Positions 14,040 through 20,663 of a DNA stretch of 23,407 nucleotides are shown piece after piece (the stretch's first letter is position 1; each line of letters begins with the position of its first letter). The stretch covers positions 1 through 23,407 of the forward strand of contig JAMDCE010000451.1 in the NCBI GenBank assembly GCA_023489135.1, written 5' to 3'. Under the pieces are notes generated by a model. It had not been told where the DNA came from. It saw only the letters and a program-made list of their open reading frames with translations, and did no database searches. The stretch comes from Chloroflexota bacterium. Its GTDB lineage: Bacteria > Chloroflexota > Chloroflexia > JAMDCE01. Both the position numbers and the translations under genes were made by a program.

Positions 14040-15809
14040 GTGAGCAGCAACCCGCGTTCCGCAGAATATGGGTCCGACGTGGTCGTCGACTTGATGAAGG
14101 CCTACGGCATCGAATACGTCGCATGCAACCCCGGCGCGACCTTTCGCGGCATCCACGATTCTATCGTGAACTACGGTGGCAACCAATCTCCCGAGCTCAT
14201 CGAGTGTTGCCACGAAGAAATATCGGTGGCCATAGCGCACGGATACGCCAAGGCCACCGGGCGGCCCATGGCCGCGGCCGTTCACAACGTGGTCGGCCTG
14301 CAACACGCTTCGATGGCCATCTTCAACGCCTGGTGCGATAGGGTGCCGGTAATAGTGCTCGGCGGCACCGGTCCTATGGATAGCGCCCGCCGCCGGCCTT
14401 GGATCGATTGGATTCACACGGCCCTGGTGCAAGGCAATCAGGTCCGCGATTACGTCAAATGGGACGATCAGCCCTATTCGGCAGCCGCGGTGCCCGAGTC
14501 TTTTATTCGGGCCTATCGCGCGGCGGTAACGGAGCCCCGCGGACCGGTATACCTGTGCTACGATGCCGACTTGCAGGAAGACAAGCTGGCCGAACCGGTG
14601 TCTATCCCGGATATCAGCCGCTACGCTCCTCCGGCCCCCCTGGCTCCGAACCCCCAGGCGCTGCGCGCGGCCGCCGAACTACTCGTGAGCGCTCGCCATC
14701 CCGTTATCATCGCGGGAACGGTAGGACGGAATGCGCGGGCGGTGGCTTACATGGTCGAGCTGGCCGAGCTGATAGCCGCGCCTATGATCGATCGCGGTCA
14801 ACGCTTCAGCGTCCCCAACGTCCATCCCCTGGACCTTACCGGGGCTGATGCGGAAGCCATACAGAGCGCCGACGTAGTGCTGGCGCTGGACGTGCACGAT
14901 CTTTCCGGTGCGCTGGGAGGCGTCGACAAAGGAACACGCGTTTACGCCTCCAACCTTAGACCGGATGCCAAGATCGTCAACATCGCTGTGAACGACATGC
15001 TGGTTAGAAGCTGGGCCTCGGACTACCACAAGCTGCAGCCGGCCGATATCGCGATCGTGGCCGATACGGCCGTGGCTCTCCCGGAGTTGGTCGCGGCCTG
15101 CCGCAGTATGGGTGCCGGCCCGGACCGGCAGCGAGCGCGGATGGATGCCATTAAAGCCAGGCACGATGGATTGCGAGCGGAATGGAGGGCACAGGCCGCG
15201 GCGGTAGCCGACGAGGTGCCGATCTCGACCGCCATGCTGGCATCGGAAATGTGGGAGGAAGTCAAGGGCGAGGATTGGGTCCTCGTCAACGAAACCCTGG
15301 GGGGCTGGACCCGCCGACTCTGGGATTGGAAGGAACCCTACCAGTGGCTGGGCACCTCCGGCGGAGCGGGCCTGGGCTACGGCCCGGGCGCGTCGGTCGG
15401 GGCCGCTCTCGCCTACCGCAACACGGACAAGCTCTGCATCAGCGTGCAGGCCGATGGAGATTTCCTTTTCTGCTCCTCGGCGCTGTGGACGGCCGCCCAC
15501 CATCGCCTGCCGCTGTTGATGGTGATGAACAACAACCGCACGTACTACAACTCCGAGGACCATCAGCTGCAAGTCGCCAAAATCCGAGGAAGAGACACCT
15601 CCCGAAGAGGCATCGGCACCAGGCTGGAGGACCCTCCGGTCAATTTCGCCAAGCTGGCAGAATCCTACGGGCTGTATGGCGAAGGTCCCGTAGAGCGTCC
15701 GGATCAGATCGCTCCCGCCATTCGTCGGGCGATCCAGGTAATCAAAGAAAAGCGGATCGCCGCGGTAGTAGACGTGATAACCGCCCCCGGGAAGAGATCG
15801 AGGGTATAA
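14040..15809 (+). CDS. Thiamine-diphosphate-dependent enzyme, acetolactate-synthase-like
   Basis: 589 residues with the three-domain fold of the acetolactate synthase/benzoylformate decarboxylase superfamily. The N-terminal domain carries the cofactor-activating glutamate E59 in CCHEEISVAIAHGYAKATG. The C-terminal domain has the metal-diphosphate motif QADGDFLF...NNN (D471, G472, D473 to N496-N498). GTSGGAGLGYGPGASVGAA (437-455) precedes it. The reaction (decarboxylation, carboligation or C-C cleavage of a 2-oxo acid) cannot be fixed. Residues 112-135 (SARRRPWIDWIHTAL) are unlike housekeeping IlvB, and there is no small regulatory subunit gene nearby, arguing against branched-chain amino-acid synthesis. 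GTG start behind GAGGAG; an ATG two bases earlier reads ATG-TGA and is not used. Confidence 0.88.
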   Translation: MSSNPRSAEYGSDVVVDLMKAYGIEYVACNPGATFRGIHDSIVNYGGNQSPELIECCHEEISVAIAHGYAKATGRPMAAAVHNVVGLQHASMAIFNAWCDRVPVIVLGGTGPMDSARRRPWIDWIHTALVQGNQVRDYVKWDDQPYSAAAVPESFIRAYRAAVTEPRGPVYLCYDADLQEDKLAEPVSIPDISRYAPPAPLAPNPQALRAAAELLVSARHPVIIAGTVGRNARAVAYMVELAELIAAPMIDRGQRFSVPNVHPLDLTGADAEAIQSADVVLALDVHDLSGALGGVDKGTRVYASNLRPDAKIVNIAVNDMLVRSWASDYHKLQPADIAIVADTAVALPELVAACRSMGAGPDRQRARMDAIKARHDGLRAEWRAQAAAVADEVPISTAMLASEMWEEVKGEDWVLVNETLGGWTRRLWDWKEPYQWLGTSGGAGLGYGPGASVGAALAYRNTDKLCISVQADGDFLFCSSALWTAAHHRLPLLMVMNNNRTYYNSEDHQLQVAKIRGRDTSRRGIGTRLEDPPVNFAKLAESYGLYGEGPVERPDQIAPAIRRAIQVIKEKRIAAVVDVITAPGKRSRV

Positions 15810-15890
15810 CGGGCTTCCTAACAGAGCACTAGCCAATAGTCGCCTGCACGCTAGCAACTGGCCCGGCAGCCCTACGTTTGTTGACACCAC

Positions 15891-15899
15891 TGTTATACT
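15891..15899 (+). promoter_or_regulatory. Possible extended -10 promoter of the GH5 gene
   Basis: TG-T-TATACT (15891-15899) is an extended -10 element 23 bases before the GTG start. The nearby TTGACA at 15881-15886 is too close to act as its -35. Confidence 0.4.
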
Positions 15900-15921
15900 G
15901 GCTGCTGAGGTATCTGCAGGC

Positions 15922-17283
15922 GTGCTCTTTAGGAATCGTGACTTTCGCTGGTATTACATCGGTATCGTGGGCGTTATACTCGTCCTCTCCATAATCCCCT
16001 TGCGCGATACGTTTGCGGGGAGAAGCAAAGCCGTTGCCCCCGCCGCAATGGATCCGGCGGCATCGCAAGATCCGCCGCCGGGTCCGCAGGGCGCTGCTCC
16101 GGCAAAGCAATCCCCCGCTGTGCCCACTGCCACTTCCACGAACGCCACGACTCCCCCTGCCGCGAGACCGAGTTCGGCCTCGCCCACTCCGAATCCTTCA
16201 CCAACTCCAGGGCCGGCCGCTCCCAACTTCCTCCACACTCAGGGCTCCAAGATCCTGGACGCGCAGGGAAACGAGGTGCAGCTCACGGGGATCAACTGGT
16301 TTGGGATGGAGACGGGCAACCTCGCTCCCCACGGCATTTGGTCGCGCCGCTGGCAGGACATGCTGGATCTGGTGGCCGAGATGGGCTTCAACACCGTTCG
16401 TTTGCCTTACTCCAACGACATATTCAAGCCCGACAGCAAGCCAAACGGAATCGACTTTCATCAGAATCCGGACCTGCAAGGGCTAGGCGCGCTGGAACTC
16501 ATGGACAGGGTCGTCGAGGGCGCCGGCGAGCGAGGGCTCAAAGTCATCCTCGACCGCCACCGGCCCGACCAGAACGGACAGTCCAACCTCTGGTACACCG
16601 ACAAGGTCGGCGAAGCGCGATGGATCGAGGACTGGAAAGATCTGGCGCGCCGCTATCGTGGCAACGATACCGTCATCGGGGCCGACCTGCACAACGAGCC
16701 CCACGGCGAGGCCACCTGGGGAGATGGAAACCCCAAAACCGACTGGCGCCTGGCGGCGGAGAAAGCGGGCAACGCCATTCTTTCCGTGAACCCGGATTGG
16801 CTGATTTTCGTAGAGGGAATCGACACCTACAAGGGCGATGGCTACTGGTGGGGAGGCAACTTGAAAGGGGTGGTAGATGCCCCGGTGCGGCTCGAGGTGC
16901 CCAACAGGCTGGTCTACAGCGCCCACGACTACGGGCCCGGTGTTTACAATCAGTCCTGGTTCATCGACAAGTCCTTTCCCGGGAACCTGCCGGGAATCTG
17001 GGATGCGCACTGGGCCTTCATACAGAAGCAGGGAATCGCCCCGGTGCTGATGGGCGAATTCGGTGGCCGGTCCGTGGGCATCGATCCCGAAGGGGTGTGG
17101 CAGCGCGCGCTGTTCAGCTTCCTCAAAGAGCGCGGAATCCACTACACCTATTGGAGCCTCAACCCCAACTCCGGCGACACCGGAGGGGTCCTCCAGGACG
17201 ACTGGAAGACGATCAACCAGGCCAAGCTATCCCTGCTGAAGACCTACCAGCGGCCGTTGTTGGACAAACCGAAAAAGCCTTAG
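15922..17283 (+). CDS. Membrane-anchored glycoside hydrolase family 5 (cellulase-like)
   Basis: 453 residues. An N-terminal signal anchor (about 11-27) is followed by a Pro/Ser/Thr/Ala-rich spacer (about 38-100) and a GH5 (beta/alpha)8 barrel (about 103-445). The acid/base is E259 in DLHNEPHG and the nucleophile is E379 in LMGEFGG. LTGINWFGME, NTVRLPYS, ILDRHRP (with H213) and YSAHDYG (with H335) are the usual GH5 substrate-site stretches. It would cleave a beta-1,4-type glucan or mannan outside the cell, tethered to the membrane. GTG start; the ribosome site is only fair (GAGG, 11 bases away). It is the only carbohydrate gene here and overlaps the next, convergent gene by four bases. Confidence 0.9.
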   Translation: MLFRNRDFRWYYIGIVGVILVLSIIPLRDTFAGRSKAVAPAAMDPAASQDPPPGPQGAAPAKQSPAVPTATSTNATTPPAARPSSASPTPNPSPTPGPAAPNFLHTQGSKILDAQGNEVQLTGINWFGMETGNLAPHGIWSRRWQDMLDLVAEMGFNTVRLPYSNDIFKPDSKPNGIDFHQNPDLQGLGALELMDRVVEGAGERGLKVILDRHRPDQNGQSNLWYTDKVGEARWIEDWKDLARRYRGNDTVIGADLHNEPHGEATWGDGNPKTDWRLAAEKAGNAILSVNPDWLIFVEGIDTYKGDGYWWGGNLKGVVDAPVRLEVPNRLVYSAHDYGPGVYNQSWFIDKSFPGNLPGIWDAHWAFIQKQGIAPVLMGEFGGRSVGIDPEGVWQRALFSFLKERGIHYTYWSLNPNSGDTGGVLQDDWKTINQAKLSLLKTYQRPLLDKPKKP

Positions 17284-17876
17284 CGCTGCTTCTCCACCAC
17301 CCAGTCAAAACTCCAATAGTTATGCAACGTATCGAACTGGACGGTGTGGTAGCGGTCGGCCCATTCCCGCCTGAAGTCCTCGCTCGTCCACTCGTGCACG
17401 TGGGTCGGGTCCCTGCCGGCCGTCCACCTCGCGTCGGGAATGAGCAGACATAGATGCCCGCCGGGTTTCAATATTCGCAGCCATTCCGACAGCGCCTCCC
17501 GAGTATCCCCGATGTGCTCCAATACGTGGGACGCGATCACCGTGTCCATCGTTTCATCTTTGAATGGCAAGCTAGACGCCGAGCTCTTGTGGTTCGCCAC
17601 GCTCACCCGCCGACCGTATTCCACTATCCGCTCACCGTAGCCGTACCGGTCAATTCCAATGGACCCTCGGAAAGTCTTCCTGGCGCCACAGCCCACGTCC
17701 ACCACGTTTCCGGTGACGAATGGCTCGATGGCAGCCTTCTCACCTACCCTGATGTCCCGGCTCAGTCTCAGCTTCTTTCTCCAGTTCCTTATCCTTTCCC
17801 TGGTCGCCTCTCCATACCCACCCCCCACGCGGGCAAGCGTCCTCGGGCTCAACACCCAGACGTGGTATGCGGTCAT
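17280..17876 (-). CDS. Class I SAM-dependent methyltransferase (Methyltransf_11 type)
   Basis: 198 residues. Motif I VVDVGCGARK (58-67) binds S-adenosylmethionine. SSLPFKDETMDTVIASHVLEHI (101-122) is the classic Methyltransf_11 stretch and LKPGGHLCLLIPD (136-148) follows. GCGARK replaces the usual GCGxG, as in the sugar- or lipid-modifying branch often found near glycosyltransferases. The target is unknown. ATG at 17876 follows GAGGA. Its stop lies inside the stop region of the GH5 gene, so the two transcripts overlap tail to tail. Confidence 0.85.
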   Translation of the reverse strand: MTAYHVWVLSPRTLARVGGGYGEATRERIRNWRKKLRLSRDIRVGEKAAIEPFVTGNVVDVGCGARKTFRGSIGIDRYGYGERIVEYGRRVSVANHKSSASSLPFKDETMDTVIASHVLEHIGDTREALSEWLRILKPGGHLCLLIPDARWTAGRDPTHVHEWTSEDFRREWADRYHTVQFDTLHNYWSFDWVVEKQR

Positions 17877-17938
17877 TTTCTGTTGTCCTCGTGAGCAAAA
17901 TAGCCTATTGAATAATTATTTCACCTGGACGCAGGTTG

Positions 17939-18157
17939 TCAAGTACCGCCGCCGTTTTTTCGTTGACAAAGCGAGCTGCGGTTCAATATAATTGGGGCGT
18001 AAAGTGTTCTTTCCCCAGGGGGAGTGTCGGAACTGGTAGACGAGCATGACTTAGGATCATGTGCCGAAAGGCGTCGGGGTTCGAGTCCCCGCTTCCCCAC
18101 CTGGTACGTTGCTTGCAGTGGATCGTCGGCGGGATCGAAGTGCTCGCGGTGGTGCAT
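17939..18157 (-). CDS. 72-codon ORF antisense to tRNA-Leu, behind an SOS-type promoter
   Basis: Starts at ATG 18157 behind GGGAGGGGAGGAACC, an excellent ribosome site, and reads MHHREHFDPADDPLQATYQ before running antisense through the whole tRNA-Leu gene. Residues past about 20 are simply the complement of the tRNA and its promoter, so only the first part can come from a real gene. The upstream promoter overlaps a LexA-type box. Most likely this is the 5' end of a lost SOS-regulated gene, cut at the tRNA. A genuine short peptide or a regulatory antisense RNA is also possible. I do not recognise the N-terminal sequence. Confidence 0.3.
   Translation of the reverse strand: MHHREHFDPADDPLQATYQVGKRGLEPRRLSAHDPKSCSSTSSDTPPGERTLYAPIILNRSSLCQRKNGGGT
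17963..17992 (+). promoter_or_regulatory. Consensus sigma-70-type promoter for tRNA-Leu
   Basis: TTGACA (17963-17968) and TATAAT (17987-17992) with an 18-bp spacer, the same architecture as the promoters of the two other tRNAs in the window. Confidence 0.88.
18018..18099 (+). tRNA. tRNA-Leu (anticodon TAG)
   Basis: Class II tRNA with a long variable arm (TGCCGAAAGGCG). Acceptor 18018-18024 pairs with 18092-18098. The anticodon stem CATGA/TCATG flanks CTTAGGA, giving anticodon TAG. The T arm contains GGTTCGAGT. CCA is not encoded. Confidence 0.94.
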
Positions 18158-18209
18158 GGTTCCTCCCCTCCCATCTTTGCTGCGGTCCTTTCGGTGGGCC
18201 GCTTGCCCT

Positions 18210-18238
18210 ATTTTAGAACGGCTGTTCTAGCGGGTCAA
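18210..18238 (-). promoter_or_regulatory. SOS-type promoter: LexA-like box between -35 and -10
   Basis: Minus-strand TTGACC (18233-18238) and TAAAAT (18210-18215) with a 17-bp spacer. The 16-base palindrome TAGAACGGCTGTTCTA (18214-18229), which matches the Gram-positive LexA core GAAC-N4-GTTC, occupies most of the spacer, the classical repressor position. It drives transcription towards the ATG at 18157. Confidence 0.65.
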
Positions 18239-18276
18239 GTGGTTTTGGGGAAACAACCCCAGGGACGTCCCGAGAC

Positions 18277-18344
18277 GTTCCGCTCCACGGAATCCTCCCG
18301 ATGTCTTTTTCGTGTCAATGCATCGGGATTCCGCGAAGCGGAAC
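18277..18344. repeat. Long interrupted hairpin, REP/MITE-like
   Basis: Three stacked stems: GTTCCGCT (18277-18284) with AGCGGAAC (18337-18344), CGGAATC (18288-18294) with GATTCCG (18327-18333), and CCGATG (18298-18303) with CATCGG (18321-18326); the loop is 17 bases. Related TCGGGA/CCCGA palindromes continue to about 18393. The stem order looks like a mobile intergenic repeat. Confidence 0.55.
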
Positions 18345-18397
18345 TGTACCTTGGAATTGCAGAGGGATCGGGAGGATCCCGACATCATCGGGAGGGG

Positions 18398-18682
18398 TTA
18401 TAGGTTGCGGTAGGCGTCTTTGCGGTGGCAGATGTGCACTATTGTTATTTTGGCTTGCGGCTCGTCGAGGTTGAACATGACGCGATACTCGCCGGTGTCG
18501 ATCCTGTAGGCATGTGGCTCGCCGTGCAGAGGTTTGATGTCCTGCGAACGGTCGCCCTATTCGAAGGTGCGGCGGAGCCGTTGGATGGTGGCTTCGACTT
18601 GTCGGCGGATCTTTCCGTGCAGCGAGAGCAGTTCCTTGTCAGCGCGCCGGGTGCATTCCAGGGTATAGGTCTTAGGCGGCAC
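18398..18682 (-). pseudogene. RelE-family toxin interrupted by an in-frame amber codon
   Basis: Reading from GTG 18682, which overlaps the end of the antitoxin gene, gives a RelE-type mRNA-interferase fold: KTYTLECTRRADKELLSL, then RRQVEATIQRLRR, IKPLHGEPHAYRIDTGEYRV and a final ITIVHICHRKDAYRNL before TAA. At 18557-18559 a TAG interrupts the frame at codon 42. The frame continues without any shift on the far side, so one base change (for example CAG to TAG) explains it. The toxin should be truncated before its catalytic strand and inactive, unless read through. The overlap with the antitoxin is normal for such pairs. Confidence 0.75.
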
Positions 18683-18932
18683 TGTTTTTGGACTCGGCTG
18701 CTCGGATTTCGGCCCCGATCTGCTCCCACGGGACGGTGGGATCGTCCTTGGCCTCGCGGTAGGCGGCAAGGTCGTGCTCGTCTTCGAGTGCGTCGAGGCC
18801 TCGGCGTAGGAGCCGGGCAACTCCCTCTGCGGCTGGTAGCTGACGGTCGGCGGTGATCTCGCGGATGATCTCGACCAGCTCGGGGTCGTCGATGGTGATG
18901 GTTAGCTTCTGGCGTTTGCTGGCAGTGGGCAT
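18672..18932 (-). CDS. RelB/ribbon-helix-helix-type antitoxin
   Basis: 86 residues. The N-terminus (KRQKLTITIDDPELVEIIREITADRQ) reads as a ribbon-helix-helix or RelB-like DNA-binding segment. The C-terminus (DLAAYREAKDDPTVPWEQIGAEI) has the PWE motif common in RelB-type antitoxins that wrap the toxin. ATG at 18932 lies five bases after GGAGG; the GTG at 18947 is part of that ribosome site. It is followed with overlap by the broken RelE gene. The antitoxin is intact while the toxin is not, as expected for a decaying pair. Self-repression by the antitoxin at the promoter upstream is likely from family knowledge. Confidence 0.72.
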   Translation of the reverse strand: MPTASKRQKLTITIDDPELVEIIREITADRQLPAAEGVARLLRRGLDALEDEHDLAAYREAKDDPTVPWEQIGAEIRAAESKNSAA

Positions 18933-18963
18933 GGTGGCCTCCTTCACTCGGTTGGCTAGGGAT

Positions 18964-18972
18964 AGTATAGCA
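18964..18972 (-). promoter_or_regulatory. Extended -10 promoter of the antitoxin
   Basis: Minus-strand TG-C-TATACT (18964-18972) about 32 bases before the antitoxin ATG. No good -35 is seen, as usual with an extended -10. Confidence 0.45.
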
Positions 18973-19160
18973 CATTTCTTGCCGAGCCAAGCGTAGGATC
19001 AAGTGCTTTTCACTCCACAATCATCCAACGCCCGAAACGCAATAGAAAAACGACTCCCGCTCATTGGGTGATTCAGTAGAATCGCGCTGATGGTAGTAGC
19101 GTGGCACAAGTGTTGCGCGCATCATCAACGTTGCGAGTGAAGGCGAATGGAGGTGGGTTG

Positions 19161-19494
19161 ATGTTCAAACTCGCTTTTTGCGCTCACGCTGTTGCTCCTG
19201 TTGGTGGCCCTTGGATTCGCGGGACAGGGAGCCCTATCGGTATCGCTTGGCAACACGACTGATTTGCCTGGGACAGCCCAGGTTCCGACCCCTGCACCCT
19301 CCCAGCACCATCCACTGCGAAACGAAGCGGCTCTGAAGAGGGAGATCAGGGAATTCCTGGGCCCCGACATAGACTCTTACGGAATCATGGTCAAGAGGCT
19401 GGCCGTCGGCCGCGGCGTGGCCATCAACCCCGACCAGGAGTTCTACGCCGCCAGCCTATACAAGCTCTGGGTCAGGTACGAAGAATCACCATAG
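19161..19494 (+). pseudogene. Beta-lactamase-like serine hydrolase, frameshifted and truncated
   Basis: ATG at 19161, behind AATGGAGGTGGG, begins MFKLAF, but the signal-peptide core LFALTLLLLVALGFAG lies in the next frame. Removing one T from the TTTTT run at 19175-19179 would join the two parts into a perfect signal peptide. The mature part runs through LKREIREFLGPDIDSYGIMVKRL to FYAASLYKLWVRY, where SLYK matches the SxxK active-site motif of class A beta-lactamase/PBP-like hydrolases. It then stops after EESP at 19494, only about 110 residues in; the family needs 200-260 more residues. The rest of the domain is missing, and a DUF421 gene on the other strand follows at once. This is a remnant. 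Confidence 0.65.
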
Positions 19495-19511
19495 CGGGAT
19501 CGGCTTCACCT

Positions 19512-20033
19512 TCATTTTCGAACGAACCGCATTCGTCGTTGACTGCGAAAGGTTTGAGCGCTCTGAGGCACGATGCTGATTGTCCCATCGAGTTCCAGCA
19601 CCCCCAGCTTAACCTCGCTTATGTCGGACAGCCCGTGCTCGCGCAAGGCCATCTCGGCCTCATCCTGGTCCACTCCCTCTCGCCGCAGCGCTTCCGAAAG
19701 CCAGTGTCCGTTCTGTGCCACCACAGTGGGATGGCTCTCGACCAGCTGGCGGAAGGACGGCCAGCGCAAGCGAGCCCAGCCAACTACCCAGTTCAAGCCC
19801 AGCAGGACCACTACGATAATGATGCCACCCAACAGAACACCGACTACGCCGGTCATGGCCGGCTGCACGGCGTTGGCCACCAGGAGCACCAGTACCAGAT
19901 CGAACAGGGTAAACTGCCCCACCTCGCGCTTCCCGAACAGGCGGAAGCCGACGATCAGCACCAGATAGATCACGGCCGTGCGCAGCGCGATATCCCAGGG
20001 GGGAACGGCGAGGGCAATAAGGTCTGTGCCCAT
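19512..20033 (-). CDS. DUF421 (YetF-like) membrane protein
   Basis: 173 residues. Two or three N-terminal membrane helices (about 16-78, with LRTAVIYLVLIVGFRLFGKREVG and FTLFDLVLVLLVANAVQPAM) precede a cytoplasmic beta domain with VAQNGHWLSEALRREGVDQDEAEMALREHGL and SEVKLGVLELDGTISIVP. These are the signature stretches of DUF421. The family is widespread and its function is not established; some members act in stress or spore formation. ATG at 20033 follows AGGAGG at a rather long spacing. It lies 17 bases from the beta-lactamase remnant, facing it. Confidence 0.88.
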   Translation of the reverse strand: MGTDLIALAVPPWDIALRTAVIYLVLIVGFRLFGKREVGQFTLFDLVLVLLVANAVQPAMTGVVGVLLGGIIIVVVLLGLNWVVGWARLRWPSFRQLVESHPTVVAQNGHWLSEALRREGVDQDEAEMALREHGLSDISEVKLGVLELDGTISIVPQSAQTFRSQRRMRFVRK

Positions 20034-20081
20034 GCAGTAGCGGCCTCCTTCTATTCGAGTCTCATTGCTCGAACGGCTGCA

Positions 20082-20375
20082 TTAATAGGAGTTCGTGCAA
20101 AAGATTGGCTGCAGCTTGTTCAACACCTCATCCGGCACATCGGCCAGGCCGCGCTTGTTTTCGCTTAGGAACGTTTGTCGCAGGCTCTCAACTCCTACCA
20201 TACCGTTCGGCGGCCAATCTCGCTTGCTTTCGACCAGTTCAACAAATATAGGGCTGAACCACGCACATTTGGTATAACATTCAAGAATGCCTTGTTCTAA
20301 AATAGTGCCTGACGTACGCTGTAACCCCGGGCTGCGGAACCAAGGACCGAGAGCAAAGCCACGCCAAGAGAACAC
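20082..20375 (-). pseudogene. Unrecognised coding fragment downstream of the Fic remnant
   Basis: A 97-codon frame whose second half (SPIFVELVESKRDWPPN, then GLADVPDEVLNKLQPIF) has the composition of a real protein C-terminus, while the first half does not. No ribosome site precedes any start in the frame. It may be the 3' end of a gene that lost its beginning, as the Fic remnant next to it did. I do not recognise the family. Confidence 0.2.
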
Positions 20376-20378
20376 CGA

Positions 20379-20543
20379 CTACTGGAACAATTCGAGAAAC
20401 TGACGATACCTGAACAAGCGGTTGCGATAAGAGCCAGTCATCTCTTGCAGCACACCCTGCTCCGCCATGCGGTCCATCAAATTGTTGGCGGTGGGATACG
20501 AGACACTCAATGCTTCGGCGGCGCGACCAACCGTGAGAATCGG
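20379..20543 (-). pseudogene. C-terminal remnant of a Fic-family protein
   Basis: Fifty-four sense codons before TAG at 20379 read ILTVGRAAEALSVSYPTANN...GVLQEMTGSYRNRLFRYRQF, the winged-helix tail found at the C-terminus of many Fic adenylyltransferases (helix-turn-helix, then an ITGxxRNRxFxY signature). The frame is stopped by TAG directly upstream, and the catalytic HPFxxGNGR domain is absent. A dispersed repeat lies about 40 bases upstream, at the likely break point. It is too short to be functional. Confidence 0.7.
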
Positions 20544-20583
20544 CTATGGATCGTCTCGAACTGGGCATGCGCCAGCCCGCACT

Positions 20584-20626
20584 TTCTTTGGTTATCTCTG
20601 CGCTCTCTGCGCCTCTGCGGTGAATC
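20584..20626. repeat. Dispersed CTCTGCGC-type repeat (encodes RRGAESAE-like spurious peptides)
   Basis: Iterated TCTCTGCGC / TCTCTGCGCC / TCTGCGGTGAA. This sequence type is scattered through intergenic DNA of many environmental bacteria and gives false proteins containing HRRGAESAE. A related copy is part of the hairpin at 12594-12617. Confidence 0.6.
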
Positions 20627-20663
20627 ACGACCTGGTTTGCCCGTGACAGCGTTACCCCGCCAA

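Noticed and set aside
15881..15886. TTGACA as the -35 of the GH5 promoter
   Set aside because: Only 7 bases from the TATACT, and no -10-like hexamer 16-18 bases downstream.
14679..15890. 403-codon minus-strand ORF opposite the TPP enzyme
   Set aside because: Antisense shadow without a ribosome site or recognisable motifs.
16338..17453. 371-codon plus-strand ORF in another frame of the GH5 gene
   Set aside because: Arg-rich, low-complexity product typical of an off-frame translation; the GH5 frame has both catalytic glutamates.
18398..18398. Amber readthrough as a general genetic-code change
   Set aside because: TAG is used as a normal stop elsewhere in the window (for example the GH5 gene), so recoding is not supported.
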